Origin: Limisphaerales bacterium
GTDB lineage: Bacteria > Verrucomicrobiota > Verrucomicrobiia > Limisphaerales > UBA11358
Assembly (NCBI GenBank): GCA_003134375.1
Contig: PLAY01000102.1
Location: 1 to 38,427 of the forward strand
DNA length: 38,427 bases
Direction of reading: 5' to 3'
The translations under genes and the position numbers were made by a program. Below, piece by piece: positions 17,188 to 26,443 of this stretch (its first letter is position 1; each line of letters opens with the position of its first letter). Below the pieces are notes generated by a model that was not told the DNA's origin, did no database searches, and saw only the letters and a list, made by a program, of their open reading frames with translations.

Positions 17188-18120
17188 ATGGACATGAACT
17201 CCCCTGACCTTGTCATTGACGTGCAGGGCATCACGAAGCGGTTCGGCAACCGCACGGTCGTGAACAACATTCCCATGCAGGTGCGCCGCGGGGAGATTTA
17301 CGGTTTCCTCGGCCCGAACGGCAGCGGCAAAACGACGTTCCTGCGGATGTTGTGCGGTCTGCTCCGGCCCGATGGTGGCAGTGGGCGTTGCTTGGGCTTC
17401 GACATCCGCAGCGAATCTGGCGAGATCAAGAAGAACATCGGCTACATGACGCAGCGGTTCAGCTTTTACGAAGACCTGACCATCGAGGAAAATCTGGATT
17501 TCATCGCGCGCATTTACGGCGTGCCGGAACGCAAGTCGGCCGTGGAAAAAAGCCTGGAACGCCTCGGCATGACCAAACGGCGAAAGCAACTCGCCGGTGA
17601 ATTGTCCGGCGGCTGGAAACAGCGGCTGGCGTTGTCCGCGTGCCTGATTCACGAGCCGCAACTGCTTCTGCTCGACGAACCGACGGCGGGTGTGGATCCA
17701 AAGGCGCGCCGCGATTTTTGGGATGAAATCCAGCAGCTTGCCGGCAGGGGGTTGACCGTGCTGATAACAACACATTACATGGATGAAGCGGAACGCTGCA
17801 ATCGCGTGGCCTACATCAGCTATGGAAACCTGCTGGCCAGTGGAACGGTTGACGAAGTTTTGAAAAATTCAAAACTCACGACGTGGGAAGTGACCGGCGG
17901 AAATTTGCACGAATTCGCGGAAAAAATCCGCGGAAAACCCGGCGTCGAACAAGTCGTTGCGTTCGGCTCGACGCTGCACGTCAGCGGGCTTGACGCGGAA
18001 AAATTGCATGCGAGCGTCAATCCGATGATCACGGGTGATTATCACTGGCAACAAATTCAATCGGGACTTGAAGACGTTTTCATCAGCCTGATGGAAACCG
18101 CGAAGGACAATTTCTCATGA
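17188..18120 (+). CDS. ABC exporter ATP-binding protein
   Basis: A 310-residue ABC-2 type ATPase. Walker A is GPNGSGKTT (42-50), the Q-loop region is near YMTQRFSFYEDLT, the signature is LSGGWKQRL (139-147), Walker B is LLLLDEPTAGVD (159-170), and the switch histidine is His196 in TTHYMDEAERC. The C-terminal region (230-310) is the usual accessory domain of drug or polysaccharide exporters (CcmA/YbhF/DrrA-like). ATG 17188 and ATG 17194 are both possible. Neither has a ribosome-binding site because an inverted repeat abuts the start. It works with the adaptor, permease and TolC around it. Confidence 0.92.
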   Translation: MDMNSPDLVIDVQGITKRFGNRTVVNNIPMQVRRGEIYGFLGPNGSGKTTFLRMLCGLLRPDGGSGRCLGFDIRSESGEIKKNIGYMTQRFSFYEDLTIEENLDFIARIYGVPERKSAVEKSLERLGMTKRRKQLAGELSGGWKQRLALSACLIHEPQLLLLDEPTAGVDPKARRDFWDEIQQLAGRGLTVLITTHYMDEAERCNRVAYISYGNLLASGTVDEVLKNSKLTTWEVTGGNLHEFAEKIRGKPGVEQVVAFGSTLHVSGLDAEKLHASVNPMITGDYHWQQIQSGLEDVFISLMETAKDNFS

Positions 18121-18136
18121 AAATATCCAAACATCT

Positions 18137-18196
18137 GGTAGGGCAAAGCTGCTGCTTTACCCCGATATGTCGGCGGCGCGGCAGCGCCGCCCTACC
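18137..18196. repeat. Palindromic repeat before ABC permease, GTRGGRC class
   Basis: The left arm (18137-18161) starts GGTAGGGCAAAGCTGC and the right arm (18173-18196) ends GCAGCGCCGCCCTACC. The outer 8 bp are perfectly complementary and the inner part partly so. The GTAGGGC end is shared with the elements in purH and, with two changes, in rsmA. An ATG at 18167 inside the repeat is in frame with the permease but is probably not its start. Confidence 0.75.
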
Positions 18197-18217
18197 GGAG
18201 GAAATGGAGCCGTTTTC

Positions 18218-19357
18218 GTGAAACTGCACGAATTCAACTGGCGGCGGTTCTGGGCGGTCGTGGTGAAGGAATTCATCCAGATGCGCCGCGACCGCGTCAC
18301 GTTCGCGATGATGATCGGCATTCCGATACTCCAGCTCATTCTGTTCGGCTACGCCATCAATTCCGATCCAAAACATCTGCCCACAGCCGTTTACTCGGCG
18401 GACAACAGCGTTTTTTCGCGGACCATCGTGTGGGGTTTGCGCAACAGCAGCTATTTTGACATCACCCGCGAGGCGAAGAACGAGGCGGAAATTCAAAAGT
18501 TGCTCGCACAGGGCACAGTTCAATTTACGGTGGACATCCCGGTGGATTTTTCGCGCAAATTGCTGCGCGGCGAACGCCCGGATTTGCTGCTGGAAGCCGA
18601 TGCGACCGATCCTGCGGCCATCGGTTACGCCGTTGCCGCCATAAACCTGTTGACGACCACCGTCCTGAATCGCGACCTCACCGGGCCGCTGGCGAAATTG
18701 CAGGGAACGCCGCCGCCGGTCAATCTGGTGGTGCATCAACATTACAATCCGGAAAACATCACGCAATATAACATCGTGCCCGGGCTCATGGGCGTGATGC
18801 TCACGATGACCATGATCATCATCACCGCGCTGGCCATCACGCGCGAGCGCGAGCGCGGCACGATGGAAAACCTGCTTTCGACCCCGGCGCGTCCGGGCGA
18901 GGTGATGATTGGCAAAATCGTGCCTTACATCACGGTCGGTTATATCCAGGTCTTCCTGATTTTGCTGGCGTCGAAGTTTCTGTTCAATGTGCCGATTGTG
19001 GGCAGCGTGCCGTTGCTGCTGGTGCTGACATTCTTCTTCATCGTGGCGAATCTGGCCGTCGGCATCACGTTTTCGACCATTGGCAAAAATCAGCTTCAGG
19101 CGGTGCAAATGGCGTTCTTCTTTTTCCTGCCGTCGCTGTTGTTGTCCGGCTACATGTTTCCGTTTCGTGGCATGCCGGGTTGGGCACAGGACATCGGCGA
19201 AATGTTGCCGTTGACGCATTACCTGCGCGTCGTGCGCGGGATTCTGCTGAAGGGAAACGGTTTCGCCGAAATCGCGCCCGACCTTTGGCCGATTGCGTTG
19301 TTCTTGGTCGTGATGCTGGCCATTGGCATCAAACGTTACCGGCAAACGCTGGATTGA
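18218..19357 (+). CDS. ABC-2 type exporter permease
   Basis: The 379-residue product has the ABC-2 permease layout: a cytoplasmic N-terminus (FIQMRRDRVTF), TM1 at about 30-48, a large periplasmic loop (49-195) and about five C-terminal TM helices with the ERERGTMENLLSTP coupling motif between them. It resembles YbhR/YbhS/YhhJ. Those systems usually have two permeases; only one is here, so it likely works as a homodimer. GTG at 18218 is preferred because GGAG at 18206-18209 sits 8 bp upstream and the product then begins KLHEFNWRRFW. An in-frame ATG at 18167 lies inside a dispersed repeat and would add 17 repeat-encoded residues. Confidence 0.88.
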   Translation: MKLHEFNWRRFWAVVVKEFIQMRRDRVTFAMMIGIPILQLILFGYAINSDPKHLPTAVYSADNSVFSRTIVWGLRNSSYFDITREAKNEAEIQKLLAQGTVQFTVDIPVDFSRKLLRGERPDLLLEADATDPAAIGYAVAAINLLTTTVLNRDLTGPLAKLQGTPPPVNLVVHQHYNPENITQYNIVPGLMGVMLTMTMIIITALAITRERERGTMENLLSTPARPGEVMIGKIVPYITVGYIQVFLILLASKFLFNVPIVGSVPLLLVLTFFFIVANLAVGITFSTIGKNQLQAVQMAFFFFLPSLLLSGYMFPFRGMPGWAQDIGEMLPLTHYLRVVRGILLKGNGFAEIAPDLWPIALFLVVMLAIGIKRYRQTLD

Positions 19358-19446
19358 ATGGTTTTTTTAGCGGCATAATTCATTGTCATCCAAGCAGTTG
19401 CTGGCTAAACTTGCAAATTGGACTTATTTCGGTTCTCCTTATCTAA

Positions 19447-21012
19447 ATGCGACGATTTAGTTGTTTGGTTTTAACCATCGGATTGGCGCTGGCCGGCAAA
19501 GCTTTGATTGGCGCGGAATCAGCCCAAGTCAATTTGGATTATGTGGCGCAGCGCGCTCTCGAACGGGCGCGCCAGCCTTTCCACTCGCCGCGCGCCGATG
19601 TGCCGAAGGTGTTGCGGCAGGAAAATCTCAACTATGACAAGTACCGTGAAATTGAGTTCCGGCATGATCGGGCGTTATGGGCGGCGGACGGCCTGCCATT
19701 TCGCGTGGAGTTTTTTCATCCGGGTTACCTCTATCAGGAACCGGTTCACGTTTATGAATTCACGGCGACCCATGTGCAGCCCATCCGGTTCGTGCAGGAC
19801 TTTTTCAATTACCGCGCGTTGCACATTCAAAACGAGATCCCGGCAGATACAGGTTACGCCGGGTTACGCCTGTTGAATCAATTGAACGACTCGAACAAGT
19901 GGGATGAAATCGGCGCGTTTCTCGGCGCGAGCTATTTCCGGCTGCTCGGCAAGGGACAGCGTTACGGGCAATCCGCGCGCGGGCTGGCCTTGGACTGCGG
20001 GGAACCGGACCGGCCGGAGGAATTTCCCATTTTTACCGACTGGTGGCTGGGCAAGCCGCAACCGGACGCCCGGGGACTGACCCTGTTTGCCATGCTCGAC
20101 AGCGTCAGTTGCGTGGGGGCGTATCAACTGATCATCCGTCCCGGTGAGACCACCGTGGTTGACGTGGAGGCGGTGCTTTATTTACGCGAGACGAACATGG
20201 TTCAGGCTGTGGATGCGAACCGACGGCCCATCAGAACCATCGGCCTGGCGCCCCTGACGAGCATGTTTTGGTTCGGCAAAAATTCCGAGCGCAAATTCGA
20301 TGATTACCGTCCCGAAGTTCATGACACCGACGGCCTGCTCGCCCGCATGGATGGTGGCGAAATGCTCTGGCATCCGCTGGACAATCCCGCCGTCATGCGC
20401 CACCAGGTTTTTTTCGCGCCGAACATCCGTGGCTTCGGACTGTTCCAGCGCGAGCGCACCTTTGCGGCATATCAGGACAGCTTCAACTTCTACCATCTGG
20501 TGCCCACCGTATGGGTCGAACCGCATGGGAATTGGGGCGACGGCGACCTGCATCTCGTGCAATTGAGCGCGAGCTACGAGGGTTTTGACAACATCGTCGC
20601 GTTTTGGGATCCGAGAGACAAACCCGCGCCGCTGAAACCTTTTCGCTTTGGATACACACTCTCCTGGACGCGCGGGGCGGACATGAAACTGTCCGACGAC
20701 AAGGTTGTGTCCACGCGCATCGGCCTGGGCCCGAACTGTGTGAATTGCCGGCAAATCGTGATTGATTTTGCCGGGCCCGGGCTTGACACCCTTTCTGAAG
20801 GCGATCCGCCGCAGGCCATCGCCAATTGCAGCACCAACGCGGCGATTGTGGACAATCAAGTCTTTCATGTTCCCGAATTGAACGCCTGGCGCGTCATTTT
20901 AAAAATGCAGCCCAACTCCGGCAATACCGACCCGGTGGACCTGCGCTGCACGTTGCAAAAGGGAACCAACATTTTGAGCGAAACCTGGACTTACCAATGG
21001 AGTCCGCCATGA
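19447..21012 (+). CDS. opgG: Periplasmic glucan biosynthesis protein OpgG/OpgD family
   Basis: OpgG/MdoG-family periplasmic proteins act on the beta-1,2-glucan backbone of osmoregulated periplasmic glucans. The 521-residue protein has a signal peptide (MRRFSCLVLTIGLALAGKA), then characteristic segments FFHPGYLYQEPVHVYEF, SYFRLLGKGQRYGQSARGLA, FPIFTDWWLGKP and VPTVWVEPHGNWGDGDLHL. Length is normal. Whether it is OpgG- or OpgD-like cannot be settled by eye. The stop overlaps the next start by 4 bp (ATGA), and opgH follows one gene later, so the three form one operon. No Tat twin-arginine motif is seen; OpgD usually has one, which favours the OpgG label. Confidence 0.93.
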   Translation: MRRFSCLVLTIGLALAGKALIGAESAQVNLDYVAQRALERARQPFHSPRADVPKVLRQENLNYDKYREIEFRHDRALWAADGLPFRVEFFHPGYLYQEPVHVYEFTATHVQPIRFVQDFFNYRALHIQNEIPADTGYAGLRLLNQLNDSNKWDEIGAFLGASYFRLLGKGQRYGQSARGLALDCGEPDRPEEFPIFTDWWLGKPQPDARGLTLFAMLDSVSCVGAYQLIIRPGETTVVDVEAVLYLRETNMVQAVDANRRPIRTIGLAPLTSMFWFGKNSERKFDDYRPEVHDTDGLLARMDGGEMLWHPLDNPAVMRHQVFFAPNIRGFGLFQRERTFAAYQDSFNFYHLVPTVWVEPHGNWGDGDLHLVQLSASYEGFDNIVAFWDPRDKPAPLKPFRFGYTLSWTRGADMKLSDDKVVSTRIGLGPNCVNCRQIVIDFAGPGLDTLSEGDPPQAIANCSTNAAIVDNQVFHVPELNAWRVILKMQPNSGNTDPVDLRCTLQKGTNILSETWTYQWSPP

Positions 21013-21587
21013 ACGGCCTGGGCACGCTGACCGATTCCTACGGCCATCTGGCGGGACGCCGGCTCGAAGAATGGAACGCGGCGTATGAGAAGGTGGAAAA
21101 TTATTTCCACGCCCTGCGCGTCCGCAACAAAGCCCTGCTCGGCCAGTTGGTGCTCCGGGTGCTCGAACGCGCCGCGCACCGCGCGCCCACCGAGCCGGAA
21201 CGCTCCGCCACCCAGCTCGCCGCCGAGGAAATGGACCGCATCGTGATTGAGTGGTTCGCCGAGGTGTTGCAGGAACCGCCGACCAACGCCGATCAAACGC
21301 TCTCCACGCGCGGGCGGCTCGCGTTGCTGCTCGCCGACATGCCGGGCCGATGGCAGCAACAATTTTTGCGGCCCGGTCCGTGGCCGGAGGAATTCATCAG
21401 CGCCATGCGCGAAACCTATCTGTGCGCCGGGCCGGATTTTCAGCTCTCAAAAATGACGCCGCGCCCCTTCGATCTTGGCCCGATTACAACATTGACGAAT
21501 CTGGGCAAACTGCCCTATCTCAGAATGGTTCTGGCCTGGACGCTGTTTGCCTTGCTGCTGGTGGCCATTTTCATCCTCACGCACTAA
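21009..21587 (+). CDS. Unknown tail-anchored protein between opgG and opgH
   Basis: A 192-residue protein of no family I recognise. It is mostly charged and helical (LEEWNAAYEKVENYFHALRVRNKALLGQL split over residues 19-48), with no signal peptide. A single hydrophobic helix at the extreme C-terminus (about 171-190) makes it a tail-anchored inner-membrane protein with a cytoplasmic body. The start overlaps opgG by 4 bp and the stop is 3 bp before opgH, so all three are coupled. The OpgH here lacks the long cytoplasmic N-terminus of E. coli OpgH, and this protein may supply a comparable partner domain. That is a guess from position; no sequence similarity could be checked. Confidence 0.8.
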   Translation: MNGLGTLTDSYGHLAGRRLEEWNAAYEKVENYFHALRVRNKALLGQLVLRVLERAAHRAPTEPERSATQLAAEEMDRIVIEWFAEVLQEPPTNADQTLSTRGRLALLLADMPGRWQQQFLRPGPWPEEFISAMRETYLCAGPDFQLSKMTPRPFDLGPITTLTNLGKLPYLRMVLAWTLFALLLVAIFILTH

Positions 21588-21590
21588 GCC

Positions 21591-23771
21591 ATGTCCGGCG
21601 TTTCCCAATCCGCCCCGGCCTCAAGCCAGCCACCGCCATTGCGGGTGGTTGCCGCGCCACGCATTGAGCGGCATGGCTGGCGGCTGTTCATCTTTTATTC
21701 ATGCGCGCTCCTGCTGACGGGTTTGGTCTCGATGCTCTTTGCCGATTTGCTGTGGCGGAAGGGCTGGTCCGCGTCGAGCACCGCGCTGCTGGTTTTGTTT
21801 GTGATTTTGTTTTTATTCATTGCCATCGGTTGCATGCACGGCCTGTATGGTTTCGTGTTGCGGATGTTCGGCGACGACCGCTGCATCACGCGGCTGAAGG
21901 AATATCGCGGCCAAAGCATTGCCGGCATCAGCACGGCGATTGTCTTTCCGGTTTACAACGAAGACGTCGTGCGCGTCTGCGAAGGCTTGCGCGCGACGTA
22001 TGAATCCCTGGAAAAAACCGGCCAGCTTGAACGCTTCGACTTTTTCATCTTGAGCGACTCCACCAATCCGGACAAATGGATCGAGGAGGAACGGTACTGG
22101 TATGATTTGGTCCATGAACTTGACGCGCTGGGCCGCATTTACTATCGCCGCCGGTTGAACAACGAAAGCCGCAAGAGCGGGAACGTGCGCGACTTTCTCA
22201 ATGCCTGGGGCCGCCGCTACCGCTATTTCCTGGTGTGCGACGCCGACAGTGTCATGCGCGGCAATACGCTCGTGGATCTGGTGAAATTGATGGAAACGCA
22301 TCCGACCGTCGGACTGATTCAGACCGTGCCGGCCACGGTCAATGCCGAATCGTTATTCGGACGCATCCAGCAATTTGCCAATCGCCTTTACGCGCCGCTG
22401 TTTATTGCCGGATTGAATTACTGGGCACTCGATCTGGGAAATTATTGGGGGCACAACGCCATCATCCGCACCGAGCCGTTCATGCAATTCTGCGATTTGC
22501 CGCAACTGCCCGGCCGCAAACCGTTCGGAGGCCAGATTCTCAGCCACGATTTTGTCGAGGCGGCGCTGATGTTGCGCGAGAACTGGGAAGTCTGGTTCGC
22601 CTACGACCTGGAAGGCAGTTACGAGGAAGCGCCGCAAGCCCTGATCGAAAACGCCCAGCGCGAACGCCGCTGGTGCCAGGGCAATCTGCAGCACGGCCTC
22701 GTGCTCTTTGCCAAAGGACTGCGCGGGGTGAGCCGGCTGCATCTGATTCTGGGCATTTGCGGCTATCTCGCCGGGCCTTTATGGCTGGCCTTTCTGCTCA
22801 CTTTTAACTGGATCTGCTGGTTCCACAAACACACCGGCCTTTCGGACATCACCGTGCAGGCGTTCACGCGATACCTGAGTAGCTTCAGTGGCACCGCTCA
22901 TGCCCTGCTCATTTTCATCATCTGCATGGTCGCCATCATGCTGCCCAAAGCGCTTGCGCTCATTGACCTTTCGTATGATTCGGAACGACGGCGGGCGTTC
23001 GGCGGTCTGACGCGCGCAACCATCGGCGTCTTTTACGAAACAATTTTTTCCACCTTGCACGCGCCGCTGCTGATGCTGTGGCACACGCGGTTTGTCGTCA
23101 CCAACCTGCTGGGTGTCAGCACCGGCTGGTGGCCGCAAAAACGCGCCGCCGACGGCACAACGTGGACCTATGCCATCCGGCGGCATTGGGGGCACACGCT
23201 GATCGGGCTGGTTTGGGGCGGATTCATGTGGTGGCTTGGATCGTCGCTGTTCTGGTGGTTCACGCCCGTGCTGGCGGGAATGGTTTTGTCCATTCCCTTG
23301 AGCGTTTTCACCAGCCGGCGCAGCCTCGGCGCGCGGGCGCGAAAGCTGGGATTGTTTCTCACACCGGAAGAAATCGCGCCGCCGCCGGAACTGGTCACGC
23401 TCCGGGCGAACATGAAAGTCCATGAAATGACTGAGGACACTTCCCCGCGCCGTCCCCACGCGGGGCTGGCGGAGGCGGTGCTCGATCCTTACGTCAACGC
23501 CATTCACGTTTCGCTGCTGCGCGAGAAACAACTCAATCCGGTTTATGCCGAGCAGCTTGCCGGGATGGGCGTTGGCAGCCCGAAAGTCCGCGCGCTCGGC
23601 GAAAAATTATTGGCCGCCGGGCCGGACAAATTGACGCCGGCCGAACGGCTTTTAATCATGGCCGACGAGCACACCATGGTCTGGCTGTATCATGAAGCCT
23701 GGCTGCGTCAATCGCTCGCGCCGTGGTGGAAAGCCTCGATTCGCGGATACAGCCGGCTGGATGAGTCGTGA
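21591..23771 (+). CDS. opgH: Membrane glucosyltransferase of periplasmic glucan synthesis
   Basis: OpgH (MdoH) polymerises glucose from UDP-glucose into beta-1,2-glucan while moving it across the inner membrane. The 726-residue protein has two N-terminal TM helices (31-52, 63-88), then a GT2 domain: FPVYNEDVVRVCEGLRATYE, the DxD CDADS (216-220), the acceptor/base region LSHDFVEAALM (317-327) and QRERRW (356-361), the Q/RxxRW product motif. Several TM helices follow, then a C-terminal cytoplasmic tail. E. coli OpgH has 847 residues, with about 140 before TM1 against about 30 here. Catalytic residues are intact. It is downstream of, and coupled to, opgG and the tail-anchored protein. Confidence 0.95.
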   Translation: MSGVSQSAPASSQPPPLRVVAAPRIERHGWRLFIFYSCALLLTGLVSMLFADLLWRKGWSASSTALLVLFVILFLFIAIGCMHGLYGFVLRMFGDDRCITRLKEYRGQSIAGISTAIVFPVYNEDVVRVCEGLRATYESLEKTGQLERFDFFILSDSTNPDKWIEEERYWYDLVHELDALGRIYYRRRLNNESRKSGNVRDFLNAWGRRYRYFLVCDADSVMRGNTLVDLVKLMETHPTVGLIQTVPATVNAESLFGRIQQFANRLYAPLFIAGLNYWALDLGNYWGHNAIIRTEPFMQFCDLPQLPGRKPFGGQILSHDFVEAALMLRENWEVWFAYDLEGSYEEAPQALIENAQRERRWCQGNLQHGLVLFAKGLRGVSRLHLILGICGYLAGPLWLAFLLTFNWICWFHKHTGLSDITVQAFTRYLSSFSGTAHALLIFIICMVAIMLPKALALIDLSYDSERRRAFGGLTRATIGVFYETIFSTLHAPLLMLWHTRFVVTNLLGVSTGWWPQKRAADGTTWTYAIRRHWGHTLIGLVWGGFMWWLGSSLFWWFTPVLAGMVLSIPLSVFTSRRSLGARARKLGLFLTPEEIAPPPELVTLRANMKVHEMTEDTSPRRPHAGLAEAVLDPYVNAIHVSLLREKQLNPVYAEQLAGMGVGSPKVRALGEKLLAAGPDKLTPAERLLIMADEHTMVWLYHEAWLRQSLAPWWKASIRGYSRLDES

Positions 23772-23986
23772 CTGCGAACCTTGGGTTTGCGTTCGCCAGT
23801 GATTTATCCGGGCTGGGGCTGTAAATTAACATCATAGTTGGTTTACGCCGTGCCGCTGCTCGCGGAAAGGGGCATCGGCACTGACCCGGGTTCGGTGAAG
23901 AACAAAGTTCTGCCGCTGATTATTCCATCAACTCTCAACATTCAGCCATTCCTCCAGTTTGTAGTCGCAGATGCGGGAGACGGGAT
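23772..23986. other. Convergent gap opgH / M56 peptidase, dyad-rich
   Basis: No gene is seen in these 215 bp. Short dyads occur (GCGAAC at 23774-23779 with GTTCGC at 23791-23796; CGGCA/TGCCG pairs around 23875-23915), but none is followed by a T-run, so a terminator cannot be named with confidence. Confidence 0.4.
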
Positions 23987-26443
23987 TCAATGATTCCCGA
24001 TAAAATCCGCACCTTTTGGCTCAAGCGTCAGTTCAAATTTATTGGTTGTTCCCGGTGAGAACGTCATGCGTATATGTCGGTCACGCCAACCCTTGGGTTC
24101 CTGTAGCGGGACTTGGAATTGAGGATGATACACTTCCATCCCCCGGTTTGTGGCAGGAACATTCCGAATGACAGCGACACCGTTTTTGTCCGTGGTGGCA
24201 GAATATGGGACGTCAGGAAGGGGTGCCAGTGCTCGAAAAGGCTCTTCGCTGGATTGTCTCATATTGCCAAAGATTCCATTCATCCGCCCTACGTTTGGAT
24301 TGAGATAAACGGTGGCGCCTTCAATGGGCTTTCCCCATCTGGTTTTGGCCGTCAATTCCAAAGTCGCGGTGGGTTCGGTCACCACCTCGATTTTTGTCGT
24401 TGGGGCCACCAGCGGGAACGGCTGCGGCACGCCAATGACCGGACCATTTACTAATTGAGAGTGAATCCGGTTTTTAACCTGGCCGATGCTTTTGGATACA
24501 AAGCCATCGCCGTGAACAATCACATCCACCTCTCCTGGAGGAATAGATTCAAAAACAAAACTCCCATCCTCGGCAATCGGTCGGTAGCTCTTCCAAAAAT
24601 GAAAATAGCCGTATTTTTCAAAAAGGTCGCCCATGTCTTCAGGAACAAGCGATGCGGGAAATTCTTTGGGACGCACCATGATCAGCACCCGGCCATTTTT
24701 CACCGGCCTCGACACCTGGTCGTCAAGCCGTCCCTCCAGACGAATGCCGGGTTTCATTTCCAGGGAATAATTATATTCCTTCCCTTTTTCGGCGGTGAAA
24801 GGGAAGGCTTCGCTGTAAACAATCTCGCCCGAGGGCAGTCGGCCCATGAGTTGGAATAGATGTCCACCCGGAGACATTTTATGAAATGCGAACAACCCGT
24901 TTTCCTTTTTCTGCCAATCCTCCTTGTTCAACATTTCTTCGCTGAGGTTGGGAACCAGTTCAGTCACGCGTTGGTGATCGCTGCCGTAATAGCCCGAAAC
25001 TTCCACATGAATGCCTCGGGTCAATTGAATCGGTTTCTCCGGACTGTCCACCGAATAACTCTGCAGCCGTACGGTCGCATATTCCGGATGGAACACCGAG
25101 AAGATGAGTTTTCCCGTGAGCTCCTTTTCCTCCGGGATGCCTACCACTGGATATTTCACATAAGCTTTACCTTCGCGATCAGTGACGGACTTTTCAGGCG
25201 GGCCACCAAATTGCTTAGGCCCCCAATGATACGCGTCAGCCCCATGAATTCCTTTGACACGAAAACCATCGGGCAGAACAGTTGCCCCTTCGATTGGTTT
25301 ACCGTCTTCGTCCTGAACTACAACCAGCACTTTTTTGAATTCAACTGTTGCCGAAACTTTTGAATCGGTTGGACTGGATTTTGAAAACTGGCAACCGGCG
25401 GTCATCAGAAATAACAACCCCACTAACCCAAATCCGGCCACCGAATATTTCCAATTCCAGGCCCCCATACCCTTTTGGCCAAGATGATTCAACCGTCGCG
25501 CAATTTGCGAACTTCCATTCAGCGTAAGTTTGGTCTCAACTGCCGGCAAAGCCAGCACCCGCAACGCCAGCCGGGCCAACATCTGGGCGTAGGAATCCTT
25601 ATCTGCCAATTGCCCTGACGCGACCCGGTCGGCTTCCTGTTCACAAGCGAGGTTGTGAGCGGCAGGAACCTGCCACACGAGCGGATGAAACCAGCAGACA
25701 GCCTTCATCCATTGCCAAGCCACGCACCAGGCCAGGTCGTGCCGGCGCAGGTGCGCGATTTCGTGGCTTAAGAGCGCGGATACTTCGCCCGGCGAAAGAT
25801 GTTGCGCCAGCATTCGCGGCAGGATGATCGTCGGTTTCAACAGGCCGCAAACAAACGGAGAAGTGACCGCGTCTGAAATTTGAACCTCAACCTTCCGCCG
25901 AACATTGAGGCGGTTCTGAATTTGTCTTGCCAGTCGCTGAAGGTCTACAGTCGGGTGACCGGTTTTTCGCAAACGGGAAAGCTGAAGCTGCAGCCGGACA
26001 AGCCGGCCGGCTCCACCGACGCAGCCCAATGCCCAGACCTCCATGAGAATGATCTTCCATGAGACCGGCTTTGGTGAAGTTGGTGGTTGGATGGAATTTC
26101 CGCTGCTGGAAGCCGGGCTGAACGCGACCGGCGCTTGTGCCGGCGGCTTCGCTGATGCTGCCGGCGGGATGGGATTGCCGGCGACGGCCGGCGAAAGCGG
26201 GCCGGCGAATTCAGTTGGGGAAGCAGCATCGCCGGCGATGGGAATCTTGAGGCCGGGGATCTGGAAAAAATGCAGCAGCGGCAGAACCAGACCGAAGCAA
26301 AGAATGCTGCGCCAGAGAATCAACCGCCAGCGGGCATGACGGCGACACAACACCCAATGAGCCACCCAGCCCAGCGCGAGCAGGCAGGTCCATTTGAACA
26401 GGATTACGAATTCCGGTGAGGCAAGCAGGAGAGGCAGGTTCAT
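23987..26443 (-). CDS. BlaR1-like M56 metallopeptidase with carboxypeptidase-regulatory-like outer domains
   Basis: An 818-residue membrane sensor/protease. TM helices are near 10-35 and 42-62, a Pro/Ala-rich linker spans 70-125, and the M56 zinc peptidase motif is HEIAHLRRHD (227-236) with the third ligand in ACEQEADRV (Glu270). A final TM lies at about 333-350. In BlaR1/MecR1 the part after this TM is a penicillin-binding sensor. Here it is about 450 residues with repeated DGKPIEGATV-type segments (about 378-390 and near 700), typical of carboxypeptidase regulatory-like beta domains, so the signal is not a beta-lactam by that route. The start ATG overlaps the BlaI stop (ATGA). It probably cleaves or triggers loss of the adjacent repressor. 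Confidence 0.85.
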   Translation of the reverse strand: MNLPLLLASPEFVILFKWTCLLALGWVAHWVLCRRHARWRLILWRSILCFGLVLPLLHFFQIPGLKIPIAGDAASPTEFAGPLSPAVAGNPIPPAASAKPPAQAPVAFSPASSSGNSIQPPTSPKPVSWKIILMEVWALGCVGGAGRLVRLQLQLSRLRKTGHPTVDLQRLARQIQNRLNVRRKVEVQISDAVTSPFVCGLLKPTIILPRMLAQHLSPGEVSALLSHEIAHLRRHDLAWCVAWQWMKAVCWFHPLVWQVPAAHNLACEQEADRVASGQLADKDSYAQMLARLALRVLALPAVETKLTLNGSSQIARRLNHLGQKGMGAWNWKYSVAGFGLVGLLFLMTAGCQFSKSSPTDSKVSATVEFKKVLVVVQDEDGKPIEGATVLPDGFRVKGIHGADAYHWGPKQFGGPPEKSVTDREGKAYVKYPVVGIPEEKELTGKLIFSVFHPEYATVRLQSYSVDSPEKPIQLTRGIHVEVSGYYGSDHQRVTELVPNLSEEMLNKEDWQKKENGLFAFHKMSPGGHLFQLMGRLPSGEIVYSEAFPFTAEKGKEYNYSLEMKPGIRLEGRLDDQVSRPVKNGRVLIMVRPKEFPASLVPEDMGDLFEKYGYFHFWKSYRPIAEDGSFVFESIPPGEVDVIVHGDGFVSKSIGQVKNRIHSQLVNGPVIGVPQPFPLVAPTTKIEVVTEPTATLELTAKTRWGKPIEGATVYLNPNVGRMNGIFGNMRQSSEEPFRALAPLPDVPYSATTDKNGVAVIRNVPATNRGMEVYHPQFQVPLQEPKGWRDRHIRMTFSPGTTNKFELTLEPKGADFIGNH

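Noticed and set aside
18841-18860. GCGCGA tandem as a repeat element
   Set aside because: It encodes the conserved ERERG coupling motif of ABC-2 permeases, so it is ordinary coding sequence.
18083-19345. 420-residue minus-strand open frame
   Set aside because: It is antisense to the ABC permease. The His/Arg/Gln-rich composition and absence of any motif mark it as a shadow.
23774-23796. Intrinsic terminator after opgH
   Set aside because: The 6-bp stem with an 11-nt loop has no following T-run.
23987-26443. Beta-lactam sensor BlaR1
   Set aside because: The M56 motif and BlaI partner suggested it, but the outer part lacks SxxK, SxN and KTG motifs and instead shows carboxypeptidase-regulatory-like segments.
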